Positions 1-11,396 of a stretch of DNA of 64,000 bases are shown in pieces. This DNA is from Sympetrum striolatum (taxonomy: Eukaryota; Arthropoda; Insecta; Odonata; Libellulidae). The position numbers and the translations under genes were made by a program. Positions within the stretch are counted from its first letter, which is position 1. Every line of letters begins with the position of its first letter. The notes beneath the pieces were generated by a model, which did no database searches, was not told the DNA's origin, and saw only the letters and a list, made by a program, of their open reading frames with translations. The DNA lies in assembly GCA_947579665.1 (NCBI GenBank), contig CANPUZ010000050.1, positions 124,001 through 188,000 on the forward strand, in the 5' to 3' direction.

Positions 1-220
1 TTGTCTCACGCCGCTGTGTACTCAATTGTGATCTCGGATTTTGATATCTATATCAGGGCTTTTTCTACGGGTTTCTGTCTGGATATTGATGATTACAACG
101 AATTAAAACTAGCAAAAGACTGTTGTGAGGCTATACTGTGACTAATATAGTTGTGAGGTTCGCAGAATGAATTGCTGGGAAAACTTAGTTACGCCGCGGC
201 TCTCAACAATTGCTCAAACT
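1..220. other. unassigned leading segment
   Basis: No gene, repeat unit or recognisable element is visible before the satellite begins. Confidence 0.4.
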
Positions 221-715
221 TAGTAATGTATGCTTAGTCAATGATAGGTGTGCTTGACAAGTGATTAGTATGCTTAGAACCCGATGAGTATGCTTAGTCA
301 ATGATGAGTATGCCCTACTAGTGATAAGTGAGCTTAGAACCCGGTAAGTATGCTTAATAAATGATGACTGTGCTTAGAATACGATAAACATGCTTAGTAG
401 GCGATGAGTTTGCTTAGTAGGTGATAGATGTGCTTAGTAAGTGATGATTCCGCTAAGTGTATGATTAGCTCGCATCCACTATGATGGCTTTGCTTAGTGT
501 GCGATGAGTTCGCTTAGTGAGTTATGAGTTCAATTTAAGCATTTGATTAGTCCGCTGAGTAGGTGATTTTCTTAGTACAACATGTGTCCGTTTGATAAGT
601 GATGACACTGCTTAGCAAGCGATTTAGTGCGCTTAGTATACTTTGAGTCCGCTTAGGAAGCGATGGTTTCGCTTAATGGACGATGAGTCCGCTTAGCATT
701 CGATCGGTGTCCTTG
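221..715. repeat. degenerate 20-bp satellite (locus 1)
   Basis: About 25 tandem units near the consensus GATGAGTATGCTTAGTAAGT, with strong divergence and a few indels towards the right end. The same unit recurs in good condition at 59757-60066 and in decayed form near 9.0-9.5 and 24.5-24.8 kb, so this is one dispersed satellite family. Confidence 0.85.
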
Positions 716-1243
716 GTACATGCAATTTGAACGACACGCATCATAATTAGAATCCACCATTACCTCTCTTAAAAAAAGAACTTTAAATATCAAATAAAAT
801 GAAGATTTAAAAATAGTTATCTAAAATGACCGTCAAGTTATTGAAACGATCGTGGGATGCATTGTTGGGAAAGCTTAGTTACGTGATGGTTTCCAACAAT
901 GGTCCCTATATCGTAATGCTCGCGAGGGATATTGTTGTCGACTTCGCCTTATTGACGAGGGGGAAGTGGTCACCTCCCCATAAGAGAGTGCCAAAGCGAT
1001 GCCAATTAGTAATACGTTTTCATAGTTTGGATAATTGAACACATTTAACATAACACCGATTTGAGTTACAATTGAGGTTTACATTAGTCCGTTTAAAATC
1101 TGAGAATCTTCGACATAACTATGTTTTCAATCCAATTCTATGTATGTTGCGTTAAAAATAGCTCAAAAAACCTTATATAGTTTAGATAGCTAATACATTG
1201 GGTTAGTCTTTTAATTAGTTACCAAAAAACGATTTCTTACGCT
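716..1243. other. unassigned AT-rich spacer
   Basis: A 70-codon open frame at 826-1038 has no recognisable domain and partly repeats wording seen at 165-215 (GGGAAAACTTAGTTACG-like). I see nothing else here. Confidence 0.3.
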
Positions 1244-1996
1244 TCTTTTTACTTTCTCCCGTAGTATAGTATTGTATTCGCAAAAAAATTCGACCTCCAT
1301 ATTTCGACGGAAATAAATGTTTTGGGGCCCATAGAGTTCGTTTTCGCTATTTTCCCGAACATGTCTGTCTGTGTGTCTGTGTGTGGTTAAAAATTTTTGG
1401 GCGCTCTATCATAAAAAGTAATCATCCGATCATTTTCAAAATTCATACTTAGAAAATTTCCTAACAATGCCAAGAGTTGATTAGTTTTTAGTGAATATAG
1501 CTTAACCGGAAGTTACGGTTTATCCGGAACAAAATTTAGTTTCTTAAACATCTCTGTCAGAATGCAATTAAGGTATATACAATTAGTATCAAAAGTTATA
1601 GATAATGCACTTTATTACAACTTTTGTAAAAAAAATTTCGTATCACTAATTGCTTAGGAGTTATTCCTGAATAATGGTTAACCGGAAGTTGTTGTTTATC
1701 CAGAAATTGACGTTTTTCATACATATCTCTGTCAAAATGCAATGTAGGTAGAGTCCTGGCCAAAATTAACGCAGCACCGGCCGTAAGGATCGCTTGGGAG
1801 GTGCTGCGTTAATTTTGGCCAGGAGTGTACATACAATTATTAACCAAAGTTATAGATAATGTTTTTGACTACAAATGTTGTAAAAAACATTGTCCTGTAA
1901 CACGCATTTTTTTGGAGTTATTTATATATTACCGGCATAGGCTTCTGTTTTCAATTAATACGGAGAAAGTCATGTGTTGGCCGCATCAGATTTTTT
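1244..1996 (+). mobile_element. element H, copy 1 (hairpin-ended repeat)
   Basis: This is a copy of a dispersed repeat that I cannot match to a named family. It opens with a TTTTACTTTCTCCC end, continues through a TGTCTG-type microsatellite and a GGGCGCTCTA block, contains two ~180-bp internal subrepeats (each with an AACCGGAAGTT start and a GGAGTTATT end), and closes with GTCATGTGTTGGCC...CATCAGATTTTTT. Full-length relatives are at 49628-50322 (+) and 58633-59350 (-). It carries a separate 77-bp insertion at 1751-1827. There is no coding capacity, so it must be mobilised in trans if it moves. The internal microsatellite and hairpin ends recall non-autonomous Helitron-like elements, but no clear terminal signature was found. 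Confidence 0.7.
1751..1827. mobile_element. 77-bp Tc1/mariner-type miniature inverted-repeat element
   Basis: The ends form a near-perfect inverted repeat: 24 bp (1755-1778 and 1800-1823) match exactly, and a 4-bp extension on each side matches at two of four positions. A 21-bp loop (1779-1799) separates the arms. The insert is flanked by TA on both sides (1749-1750 and 1828-1829). The related element H copy at about 50,145-50,165 has GTAGGTATATACAATTA with no insert, which is the empty site with a single TA. Arms begin near CCTGGCCAAAATTAACGC. TA duplication is the signature of Tc1/mariner transposition; the assignment to that superfamily follows from this and from end structure, since no transposase is present. 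Confidence 0.85.
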
Positions 1997-2439
1997 TAAA
2001 TTGGCCTCGAAAATTTTGATAAAATTCTATGACGTCACAGTTCTTGAAATTTGAAATTCCTGCTTAAATGGAAGCATCTGCGACGACAAACGCGTTCGCG
2101 TCGATTGAAGCAAACGTTTAGTCATTCCAGAGAAAAAAGAATTAACTCCTTATCGAAATTATTTACGTTGTCCTGGGGAAAAATGTCTTGATATTCAAGG
2201 ATTTTTTTTCAAAAAATATGAAACTAATTCGTAACTCAAAAACAAATGAAAATCGGACAAGGTAAAGGAGGTGATTCAGATAGCGATGGAGGAGGTCGAC
2301 ACATATCGAGACACTCTGTACAGAAATTCATCCTGCGTACGTTTGTGTCTGCAAAACTCCAGAAATACTCATTGTTAGTGGATTTACTTGAAATTTAAAC
2401 ACAACGTTGCATTAAAATAAGAAAGTGTTTCTGTTGTTA

Positions 2440-2645
2440 AAGATGTTGACATTTAGTCCTCGGTTCGATCCCAGACGAGTCAAAGCATTCCCATAAGAAA
2501 TGCACGCATAGTTCGTTTTTGCCGCTGCAGGCTTCGATTAATTTGAAAAATAAAATTAAAAGAGATCTAGAAATTTTTATGAAATTTTGAGGGTGTAAAC
2601 AACCGGTCCCCCTGACGACAAATGCCATTGTTGAATCCGAGATCC
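2440..2645 (+). mobile_element. element A, partial copy with B box
   Basis: Starts near a Pol III B-box match (CGGTTCGATCCC at about 2461) and runs through the family landmarks: ATGCACG, GCAGGCTT, AATTTTTATGAAATTTTGAGG, GTAAACAACC and CCCCCTGACGAC..CATTGTTGAATCCGA. The copy is diverged and short compared with 6205-6690. Confidence 0.6.
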
Positions 2646-2753
2646 TGTATTTTAGCCCAGTGAGATGTATGGAATTGGCAGCATCTGCCGATATCGTCCT
2701 TTCCAATAAAGTGGCCACTCAAAAGTGAATTAATGCACTCTTTTGATCACGAT

Positions 2754-2778
2754 TCATTCATTCATTCATTCATTCAAT
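2754..2778. repeat. (ATTC)n microsatellite
   Basis: About six tandem ATTC units. Confidence 0.9.
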
Positions 2779-2814
2779 TCATATCCTCTTTTTTAAACAG
2801 GCACTTCCTCTTAG

Positions 2815-2965
2815 GACACTTACTCAGCAGGCTCAACATACATACTAAGTGGGGTCATCACGTACTCAGCGGGCTCAACAAATATACTAAGCGGAGTCAT
2901 CACTCACTCAGCGGTCTCAACACATATACTAAGCGGGGTCATCAGTTGCTCAGCGATCTCATCGT
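2815..2965. repeat. 42-bp tandem repeat
   Basis: Four units with starts at 2821, 2863, 2905 and 2947 (exactly 42 bp apart), containing ACTCAGCGGGCTCAACA and ACTAAGCGGGGTCATCA. Since 42 is divisible by three, a plus-strand open frame runs through it, but there is no sign of a gene. The ACTCAGC/ACTAAGC words resemble the CTTAG words of the 20-bp satellite. Confidence 0.85.
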
Positions 2966-3359
2966 AAACAAATACGAATTCGAGAAAATCTTTCTTATAA
3001 TACTCCCATTTTTTCTGTTCGTTAATTTAGCAAGACAACCATCATTAGCACAATTTCAGTGACGCGAATATTTCCTCATAAAAATCCCTCCTTACTCAAT
3101 ATAACACGTAATTGGCTATTTATCATATCCCCAAAAAATCCTTTTATATCTTCTTCATTTATCTCCCCTCTTTTCGCATCTTCGCTTTTAATCGAGAAAT
3201 TACGACTTTTAATTCCAAACTGCCTTTTCATTGCCTTCCCCAATTCCGTCTTTCTTTTGTCCTCCTTAATTATGACGTCACATTTACGACCTCATTCCCT
3301 TATTAACTCTTTATCTTTTCTTCTTTTCTCTTCATCTTCGCCTTTTTTAACGTTCTTAA

Positions 3360-3600
3360 CCGCTAATTATATCGTCTATGGACGTTTTAGCAGCTAAATA
3401 TCGTTTATTCTTCAGTTCAGCATTTATACAACGGTAGCATTTTTCCTTATCTGTTAAATATCGTTAGCAGTTTCGTTTGGCAGCTAAATATAGTCAGTTG
3501 GTATTCTTTATCAACTAAATATCGTTAGTCGTGTTATTTAGCAATTAGATATCGTTATTAGTATTGTTTAGCAGTTACATACCATAGTTACCATCTCTCT
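3360..3600. repeat. 30-bp tandem repeat
   Basis: Units with CAGCTAAATATCGTTAG-like cores start at about 3361, 3391, 3451, 3481, 3512, 3542 and 3572, giving a 30-31 bp period with one degenerate unit at 3421. Confidence 0.8.
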
Positions 3601-3799
3601 CTTTAATAGTATTCAGTTCATAGGCTGGTTTGATACCACATACCTCCTGTTAAAATAGCCACCATTTGGGGACAGTGAGGTAGTTTTCCCTTTAATTCTT
3701 CATTAAGGCGCAATGAGAGCGGAATAAGCCGCGTAATTGCATTAATTCCACATCCTATCCCACCAGAGCCAATAAACAATCACCCGTAACTTCACTTAT

Positions 3800-4060
3800 A
3801 ACAATTGCCTCGGTCGTCAGGGGAAACTGTCTCTTTACAACCACTACATTTCACTAATTTTTCGTCTTTACCGTCCGAATTCTCACAATACAGATTCCAA
3901 AATAATAAAAAACTACCAGAATAATAATCTTTGTTTAATTTCCTTTCTTTTGGTGGTTGTCTCGACTTCGCGCGACCGTTAATTCCTATTTAATTCTGCA
4001 AAAGCAAAAAGGTCTGCAAAGGAATATAACTAACTCTGCGTGCATTCCTTATGAGAGAGT
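3800..4060 (-). mobile_element. element A2, diverged copy
   Basis: Family landmarks in reverse orientation: GTCGTCAGGGGAAACTG, TTTACAACC, AATAATCTTTGTTTAATTTC, TTTTGGTGGTTGTCTCGAC, ATTTAATTCTGCAAAAGC and GCATTCCTTATGAGAG. The tRNA-like head is missing. Confidence 0.65.
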
Positions 4061-5479
4061 TTTCTGAGAAAACCTTAATTAAGAAAAAATGAACACAAAA
4101 GGGTGTCTTTGAATAAAAGTGAAACGTACTATCTATTAAGATACGTGAGTGATCATTAAAAGGGATTACACTAAACACCACAAACAGCTAATAAAATCAA
4201 GTGATTGGCGCAGCACAAACATTCTTATTTGACCTACGGAATTCGTGAAAATATTCTACAGTCGGTTCTAAAATGGTGGATTTACGTGATTCGGGAATTC
4301 CCCATAATTACATTTATTATTTATGTATTAAACTCTATTATTCAGGTGATACATCGGGTACAAATGACTGGCAGAACACAAATTTCGTTTGTTATCCATT
4401 TTAATCAACGTTTGACTTCAGGTCCAAGTTACGAGAGAACTTCGAAAAGATTGGAAATATCAATATTATCAATTGCCAGAAATTGATAAACTTTGACAAA
4501 AACTGATATAAGTTGATAAATGAATTAAAAAATATAAATTTTATTTGACACCGTCTGAATAGATAAAAATGTTAAGTAGAACTATTTTGATAATTAATTT
4601 AGTGGACTTCTTTCCGAAGTTTTTAAAAATATGAAATAAACAATCCGAATGATACCGTCCACTTGTTTATGTTGCATTGTTTGCAAAGTTTTTGCGATTA
4701 AAAATACAAAACAAAATTATTTCTTTCTTTTGCTTGTTTCACATTGTGCAAAGAGTAGCAGACACTGAGAGCATTAAATAATAATATATATTTTCATGAG
4801 TTTATTGTTTGAAAAGTTATTAACGTTGAGAAAACTAAATATAAAAATACTATTTAATTGTTTATTTGACATTTTTGAAGGGGATTTTAATCGCAAAGAA
4901 TGTTTAATAATATTGCATTGTTGATTTTCTTACGTAACGCATTTTAAAAAGCTACTTTCTCTATAATTATTAAATAAAACTGCTTTTGTTCATTCAATAC
5001 TTTTTAGAATAATTGTCGCATGAAATACTTACTTAGAAGATATTGCCAATTTGTTTTAATTAACGCCGTTTAAATAGTCATCGTATCTAAATAAATATAC
5101 CACAAATTAATATTCTTCATTTCTTTGTTTTTCATTGTTTTAATAGTCATTGTCGTCGAAGATAGATTACGCGATTCTTCGTTTGTTTATTTTTGCGATT
5201 ACGTCATAGTCTCAAAACATCCGTCAATCCGCAATGTTGGCAGCAGTGAAAATAAATCCCGTTGTGGGGCGCTGTAAGGCGTTGCTAAGGAGGAGGGATT
5301 TGGCGGGAAAGCGGCTGTTGGTTGCTAAGGAGATGCGACAATGGGGAGGGAAGAAAGGGAAACACAGAGAAAGGGTTCTCCAGAAAGGGTTTCGCTTAGA
5401 AAAGGAGTAATATAAGGGTACGGGACGAAGTCAAGGCGAAACATTAAAGTTTGTGGAAAGTTTTCGCTACGGGGGGAAC
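4061..5479. other. AT-rich intergenic or intronic DNA with a small GC-richer island
   Basis: Mostly very AT-rich with no homology I recognise; a 93-codon open frame at 4205-4486 has no identifiable domain. Around 5225-5420 the base composition shifts to purine-rich and GC-richer (GTTGCTAAGGAGGAGGG and GTTGCTAAGGAGATGCG repeat one another). It could be a regulatory island but nothing decides this. Confidence 0.3.
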
Positions 5480-5885
5480 ATTTAAGCGGATTTTGTAGAA
5501 ATTCTCGAAATTTCGATTCATAAACAATATTTCATGACCGTAATAAGAATCTTTATTTAATTTCCGTTCTTTTGGTGCTTGTCTCGACTATTTAAAACCA
5601 TTCCTTCTAATTTAATTCTTCGAAGGAATCAAAGCCTGCAACCGATGAAAGCGAAGTTTACGTTTATTCCTTATGGAGATTCCTATCTAAGCGATCTTGG
5701 TTTGAACCCTGTGTAACTATCGAATTAAATTAAGACAGTACTTCTTTTCTTATATCAGAGAATACGTATGCAATGTTTGAAGTGAATCGAGCGAACGGTA
5801 TGGACTCCAATCGAAGACAAACACACATACAAAAACATGCACACACAAAACACCCTCACACAATTTAAGTTGTTAAAATTCGCAT
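5480..5885 (-). mobile_element. element A copy
   Basis: Reverse-orientation body (TTCTCGAAATTTCG, CTTTATTTAATTTCCG, TTTTGGTGCTTGTCTCGAC, GAGCGATCTTGG) followed by the B-box region GGTTTGAACCC at about 5700 and the A-family flank (AAACACACATAC...). The fragment near 5720-5890 matches the flanks at 44610-44765 and 46490-46650. Confidence 0.65.
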
Positions 5886-6204
5886 AGTTAAATAGCATTT
5901 GCAATTAATGGCGTTTTTGAGCGCGACTATAGGAAGCAATCTTTGCAGAAGTTGTCGGCACTGTTACTCCCCTTTCGCTACTTTTAATGCCCTTTTCGTG
6001 TTTTGGTTTGGGATGAAGAGTTAATCAAAGTTGGAGGAGGAGATGGGGAAAGGAAAAGAGTTCCCATGGTGACGACAGGGATTCCAAAGACGACGATTTT
6101 GACGATAAGCTACGATCGAACCAGTTAATGTACCTATAAACATATTCTCTTATGACATACGACATATATTATCATAAAGTTAACTGGTAGGAATAACTTC
6201 CACC

Positions 6205-6690
6205 CTTTTATTTGACGATTTCACGGGGTTCGAACACAGTTCGCTCAGATAGTTTTCCATAAAGAATACACGTAAAACTGATTTTCATCGCATGCAGGGT
6301 TTATTTCTTTCGCGAAATTAAATTAGAAGGAATAGCCGCACGTCAAAACACCGAAAGAAAGAAAATCCAACGAAGATTTTTATTTCACTCGTGGAATCTT
6401 ACTTCCGGTTCGAATTTGCGAGAATATCGGTAAAATATACGTAACTTTTGTGAAATTTGGAGGTTGTAAACAACTCATCCCCCTGACGACCGATCCCATT
6501 GTTGAATCCGATGTATTATCGCGTAAAAATACTCGTGACTCATAAAGCTGATGATATATTACATGGATAACGAGAGATTTTCTCTAAGAAGGCAAACAGC
6601 CAATTACGTACTGCAGGTACGTAATTTTTGTTAGGAATGGTAGATTACCAGCTCATCGACGAGGGAAGTTAAATGTCTTGTTTGCAATAA
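6205..6690 (+). mobile_element. element A, near full-length copy
   Basis: B-box match GGGTTCGAACAC near 6224, then the full body including CTCAGATAG, AATACACGTAAA, GCAGGGTTTATTTC, GGAGGTTGTAAACAACTC and CCCCCTGACGACCGATC. It ends with GGATAACGAGA and ATTACCAGCTCATCGACGAGG...ATGTCTTG. The same right end is present in reverse at 46035-46120 and 44150-44260, which defines the element end. Confidence 0.75.
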
Positions 6691-6794
6691 ATTATTAAAT
6701 TTTAGAAAAATGTTGCTTACAATCTATAATTCTTTCGAGATAAATTTAGAAATAAAAAATAGCTTTGTTTGATTTTCGTTGAAATTTCAATACA

Positions 6795-7140
6795 TATAAA
6801 GTCATAAAAGGTTCAATGGAGTATTACATATTGATGTTAGTCCGTCCAGAGTATCCTTGGTTCGACTCTGGACGACTCGAATCGTCTCTCTCATGAGAAA
6901 TGCACGTAAAGTTCGTTTTGATCGATTGCAGACGTTTTTTCTTTTGAAGAATTAAATCAGAAATAATGGTCGTACAAAATCGAGATGAACACCAAAAGAA
7001 AGGAAATTGAACAAAGATTCTTATTATGGTCGTGGAATATCGTATTCGAGTCGAAATTGAGAGAATTCAGACATAAATTACGAAAAATTCGTGTGCTTTC
7101 GTGGGAATAAACAATTCCCTAACGACAAAGGTTAAGTATT
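6795..7140 (+). mobile_element. element A2, full-length SINE-like copy
   Basis: One of three closely similar copies (others at 56715-57085 and 60735-61095). The head carries an A-box-like GGTTCAATGGAG followed about 50 bp later by a B box (CCTTGGTTCGACTCTGG) in which CCAGAG and CTCTGG can pair as a T-arm-like stem. The body continues through CGTCTCTCTCATGAG, AATGCACGTAAAG, AACACCAAAAGAAAGG, TTCTTATTATGGTCGTGGAA and the terminal AACAATTCCCTAACGACAAAGG. A tRNA-derived SINE is the best reading. Confidence 0.75.
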
Positions 7141-7524
7141 TTTGTATTCTAGTACGGATATAAATGGGAAATATAATAAGAAATGTATTGAGAAGAAGAG
7201 CAGACATTTTATGATAATAAACCCATTGGTAAAGTTTGAAAATTTAAATACAGCTATACATATTTATAAATAATATCACCTTCCATAATAAGATTCATAT
7301 ATTTGACTGTTTAGATAAAATTTCAAACGATTTATGTTTTCGTTCTCAAAAATATGGACTTTTGTCAATCCAATATGGCATAGGGATTAATTACATATTT
7401 TCGTAACTGAATTTACTTCTAATTACGTCATATATTTGCTAGGGAATCCACTACTGTTAGTGATTAACTAAATGAACATTTCCGAGAGTAAGCGAAATTA
7501 TAAGTATAATTTAAATGTGTATTA
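7141..7524. other. unassigned AT-rich spacer
   Basis: Nothing recognisable on either strand. Confidence 0.3.
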
Positions 7525-7690
7525 TAAGCGGACTCAACCCTTCATCAGCTATCCAAGCGCTTTCTAAGCAAACTTATTGCTTTATAAGCTAACTAAGCAT
7601 TTCGTATGTTAACTTAACGCTTTCTAAGCTAACCCAGCTTCTTCTAAGCGGTCTCAACCCTTCATCAGCTAGCCAAGCGCTGCCTAATCA
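7525..7690. repeat. CTAAGC-rich tandem repeat with 120-bp duplication
   Basis: TAAGCGG[A/T]CTCAACCCTTC.. occurs at 7525 and 7645, exactly 120 bp apart; between them shorter CTAAGC/CTAAC units repeat. Related in wording to the 42-bp repeat at 2815-2965 and to a short run at 8505-8550 (GCATCCTAAGCACAGTCAAC). Confidence 0.7.
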
Positions 7691-9044
7691 AACGATACGC
7701 GTATAGGAAATAAGCATTGAATAAGTGCCTCTCAAACGCATTAAATTTGAACGTCGTGTTGAATCTCCGTTAGCAACTGTTGCCAGCGAAAGACACAAAA
7801 GTAAACAACTCATTCAGGGAGTTCTGGTTTTGAATGTCCTCTTTCCTTTGAGAATCCCTTTTATAAGCGATGAAATGAAGAAAGAAGATTCAATTAACTA
7901 ATGGAGTCGAGTGATTAAACAGAGGAATAATAAAAGAATGCGTTAAAGAGAGGAACAAAGTATTGTTATCACACCTGTGGATCGAATCCGGACGATTTGA
8001 GAGACATCTTCTGGCTTTTGAAAAAGCATTGAATTCACTTCAAAGTGGAATACACAACTTTCATAGAATACACTATCTAAATTAGCACACGTCTTAGCTG
8101 TGGATATAACAGTTCTTGGCGTTGAGACGATTGAGTTGCTCTTCTCAATTCAACTTACAAAACGAGAGGCCGACGATGTTTATCTAAGACGACGATGAAG
8201 TGGAAAATAACGAAAGAAATTAATAGAACTGAATGCTAATATCAAATAACTCACACCTTGATTTATTGATTCAAGTACCTATCTAATCTGGTTTAATCAG
8301 TATCCGGAAAAATGTCCACCGCTCTATTGTTCCCGCAAAATTATCACATTTCATATTATTTAGTGTCATTCGATTAATGATTCCTTAAAACGAGACGCGA
8401 TCTGCTGTCGTATCGCTCAGTTGTCGTATCGCTGAGTTGTCGTGCAACTGCTGTACAGGTGTTATCTGAGAGGTTTAATGAGTTTTTATCCTAAACGTAC
8501 TTATTCTAAGCGCACCCAACGCATCCTAAGCACAGTCAACGCATCCTAACGTTAAACTTGTGATTTACATCTCGTGTCGCAATTCCACTTTCGCCTATAA
8601 ATTAATAAAACTACGGTAAACAGAAGTCGTGTATTCAATGAATCACTTCATGTAAAGCATCGCAATCCAACTCCATGGACCACAGCTGAGCGGACAAACT
8701 TCCCAGACACAAATGATCTCCATCAAAAGCCTTCCCAAATCAACTTTGATCAAATTAAACTCCAACTAAAAGTAGGATTCCAAAACTAACTTCGAAGGAG
8801 AAAAAGAACTTCGGATTCTGAACAACTGAAAGTGGGACAACCCAAAAACAAAGTTGAGTCGAAGAGGACAAACAGTTTTCGCCAAGGACCTGCATCTCGG
8901 AATCACTTATTCTTTCGATAAAGTGAATGGAGGTGTAGGAAAAGTGAAAGCCACGTCACTGATATACGCAGACGTATGAAAGTGAAAGATAAATCATCAA
9001 AGTGAATGATAGCTAACGAGTGAAGAATTTATGCTTTGTTTGAT
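7691..9044. other. unassigned non-coding stretch
   Basis: No gene seen. A B-box-like GGATCGAATCCGGACGATTTGAG at about 7980 suggests a decayed A2 head. At 8405-8450, GCTCAGTTGTCGTATCGCTG-like words repeat locally, and 8505-8550 holds CTAAGC units. Confidence 0.35.
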
Positions 9045-9470
9045 TCGGATATGCTCGTTATGCTATGCTTATGCTTTGTGCGCTTGTAATACGTTACTTA
9101 TGCTTAGCTTTACGCTGATATCACTTAGAATATGCTTAGATAGCTGAATTTATGCTTACTTCGCTCACAACGTATCGACAATGATAACTTTATGCTCACT
9201 CTGCTCAAAATGAACGATGAAACTCACCTCTTTGCTTAGTTCTATTGAAATATTCTTTTTATGCTAAGTTAATGCTCACTGCGCTTATCATGAGATGATT
9301 TCGTTTACTTTCACGCTAAGTTTGCTCACAATATGCTTAATTTAAGTTGAGTTCGCTTAGAATGTGCTTACCTCGCTTACAATGTGCTGACTGTGCTTAC
9401 TCTACGCTAAGTTCGCTTATAATATATCGATGATCTTTACGCTAAACTTTGCTTAAATTATATATAACTT
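9045..9470. repeat. decayed TGCTTAG/CGCTTA satellite (locus 2)
   Basis: Irregular array of TATGCTTAG, TTCGCTTA and ACGCTAAG words at about 18-22 bp spacing, matching the half-unit of the 20-bp satellite at 221-715 and 59757-60066. Period and phase are no longer regular. Confidence 0.6.
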
Positions 9471-9725
9471 AAACTCCCCCGTGATGCATGATGGGTCTTA
9501 ATTTCAATTCTTTAATAAATATACAAACATTTAAATATAGAATACTGATTATATATGTTATCAACACCTTAATTTCTCCACATAGTGAAATATAAAAGTG
9601 ATCGAAGTGAATGATGTGACTCTGAAGTGAAATACAACGTCACAGATTATGCACTGATTAGTATGGCTGAAATGAATTGCTAAAAAAACCCGTAAGAAAA
9701 AGTAAGTTTTATAAATGGCACTCAC

Positions 9726-9795
9726 CATTATAGTTGAAGCAGATGACGGTCGATGGCACGCTGTTCCGACAGATGGCAGCACTATTCACTTCTGC
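9726..9795 (-). other. possible minus-strand 5' exon end with splice donor
   Basis: On the minus strand, GCTGCCATCTGTCGG leads to ...CTATAATG followed by GTGAGTGCC, a good splice donor. A short reading frame with an ATG (ATGCTGCCATC..) is open up to the donor. The GCCATCTGTCGG word is GC-richer than its surroundings and is frequent in arthropod DNA, so chance is possible. No downstream exon could be linked. Confidence 0.25.
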
Positions 9796-11350
9796 GACAT
9801 CTGAAAAAGGCACAAATAAAATGAGAAAACACATCACTTACAGTTGGCGCCTAGAAATATAACCAAAATATATATATACGAAATAAAAACTTTGAAGAGC
9901 TGAACGGCGAGTTGTAAAGTCTTAGCAAACCTCCAACGTCGTACAACAGACCAAAATGGTAATTTTATTTTGTTATATTCAGAATGCAAAAATTGATTAA
10001 TTCGTTGTTTTTAAGTGCTTCCACTCCATATTCATTTACTATCCTTCCGTCATCGGTGTTTAATCTTTGTTTCTATTTTGGCATTGTGAACAACCACCAT
10101 CAGTCTTCACGTAGTTACCCAATTTCGTGGTTATTGCGAGATATTTACGTCAAAACGTCGTTTTCATTTATACCTTTTCGTAATCATGTTAAATACAACA
10201 TGATTGCTATATTTCTTCAAAGTTTTATTTGGAGGCTGATTTTAAATTTAAAACACGAATATTTCAAAATAATTATTCAGTTATAATAATTAGCAGAAAA
10301 TTGTAACTGTGAGCTGACTCTCTAGCTGTAGATTGAGCTCTTGCTGATTGATAAGGTTTAAAAGTTTTCTCCTTTGCTTTAAATTCCATTTGTCTTTATT
10401 GGTTTTCTTTTCTGTATATTGTTAATTTTCGACATTCTCTGTCACCTTTTAGGCTCCCACTGTTTAAATGTGTGGTCTTTATTATTATTAATAGTTTTTG
10501 TTTGTAATTTGCTAAAAGTTTAACACTTAATGTATTGGAGAAATTTATAATTAATCGCCAGTTTTATCGGTCATCATCGAATATGTCCAGAAAAGCATTA
10601 TTTATCATCTTTGTGACAATTAGTTAATATAATATATAAATTTTAAAACACTTATACATCCCAAGGAATAACGGACTTGAAAAAGGTCTGACAGGGCCGG
10701 GAATCGAACCCGGCATCTTCCTCTATCCTACTTCTCATATACCGTATCTTCTTTTCTTTTTTTTTACAGGCACCTCCGTTTAAGGAATTTAGGAATTACC
10801 TATATAATGACAAGGACTTCAAGACAGTCCATGAAAAAATCTATTGACAAATGCATCCGGCTGAAGAAACTTTATTAAATTCTTATTATACTACGTTTTA
10901 GCTCATAGAATACCTATTATATTATTAATTTATTATAGCTTTTAACTTTTATTATAACTAAATCAATTAGGTCTTCTATACCTTTTGCTAAATTTACTTT
11001 CTAAAATAATTGTTCATATCTAATCTTTTTCGCTTTTCATATATCTATGTTTGTATATTATTGTATTTATTTCTATTACTGTGTTTTCGCGGGTTTTTTT
11101 CACCCCCCTTCTTTGTGGGTGTTTTCCCGCAACGTGGCTTTTTTCTTAGTCAACCTTCAGTTGCAAAGATTTTTTCCCACACCCTACTCTTTTTTTGTAT
11201 TTTTTTAATAAGTTTAAATGCAATCGACATACGAGGTTAGGTGGAAGAGAGGCCCACTTGAACCTAACCTCGCCAATAAGGGGTCAAACCCTATCTGGCA
11301 TATTTAAATTTAATATAGTCTTCCGGAATACTGCCGTAGATAAAAAATTC
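9796..11350. other. unassigned AT-rich stretch
   Basis: Contains one tRNA-like arm (10674-10735, listed separately) and an acceptor-like pyrimidine tract ending in ACAG at about 10769. A 100-codon open frame at 9984-10286 has no recognisable domain. Nothing else is supported. Confidence 0.3.
10674..10735 (-). repeat. single arm of a tRNA-like foldback repeat
   Basis: GACTTGAAAAAGGTCTGAC then GGGCCGGGAATCGAACCC, which is the T-arm and acceptor side of a tRNA-like sequence in reverse. It matches both 38-bp arms of the 140-bp foldback at 50518-50657 nearly exactly, but here only one arm remains. Confidence 0.75.
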
Positions 11351-11352
11351 TT

Positions 11353-11396
11353 ATTTGTGGAGAAAGTCATGTGCTGGCCATATCAGATTTTTTCGT
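11353..11396 (+). mobile_element. element H, terminal fragment
   Basis: GGAGAAAGTCATGTGCTGGCC followed by ATATCAGATTTTTTCG is the right end of element H; the rest of the element is absent. Confidence 0.7.

Noticed and set aside
2754..3062. 109-codon plus-strand frame with 14-residue repeats
   Set aside because: The period follows from a 42-bp tandem repeat divisible by three; no start context or homology.
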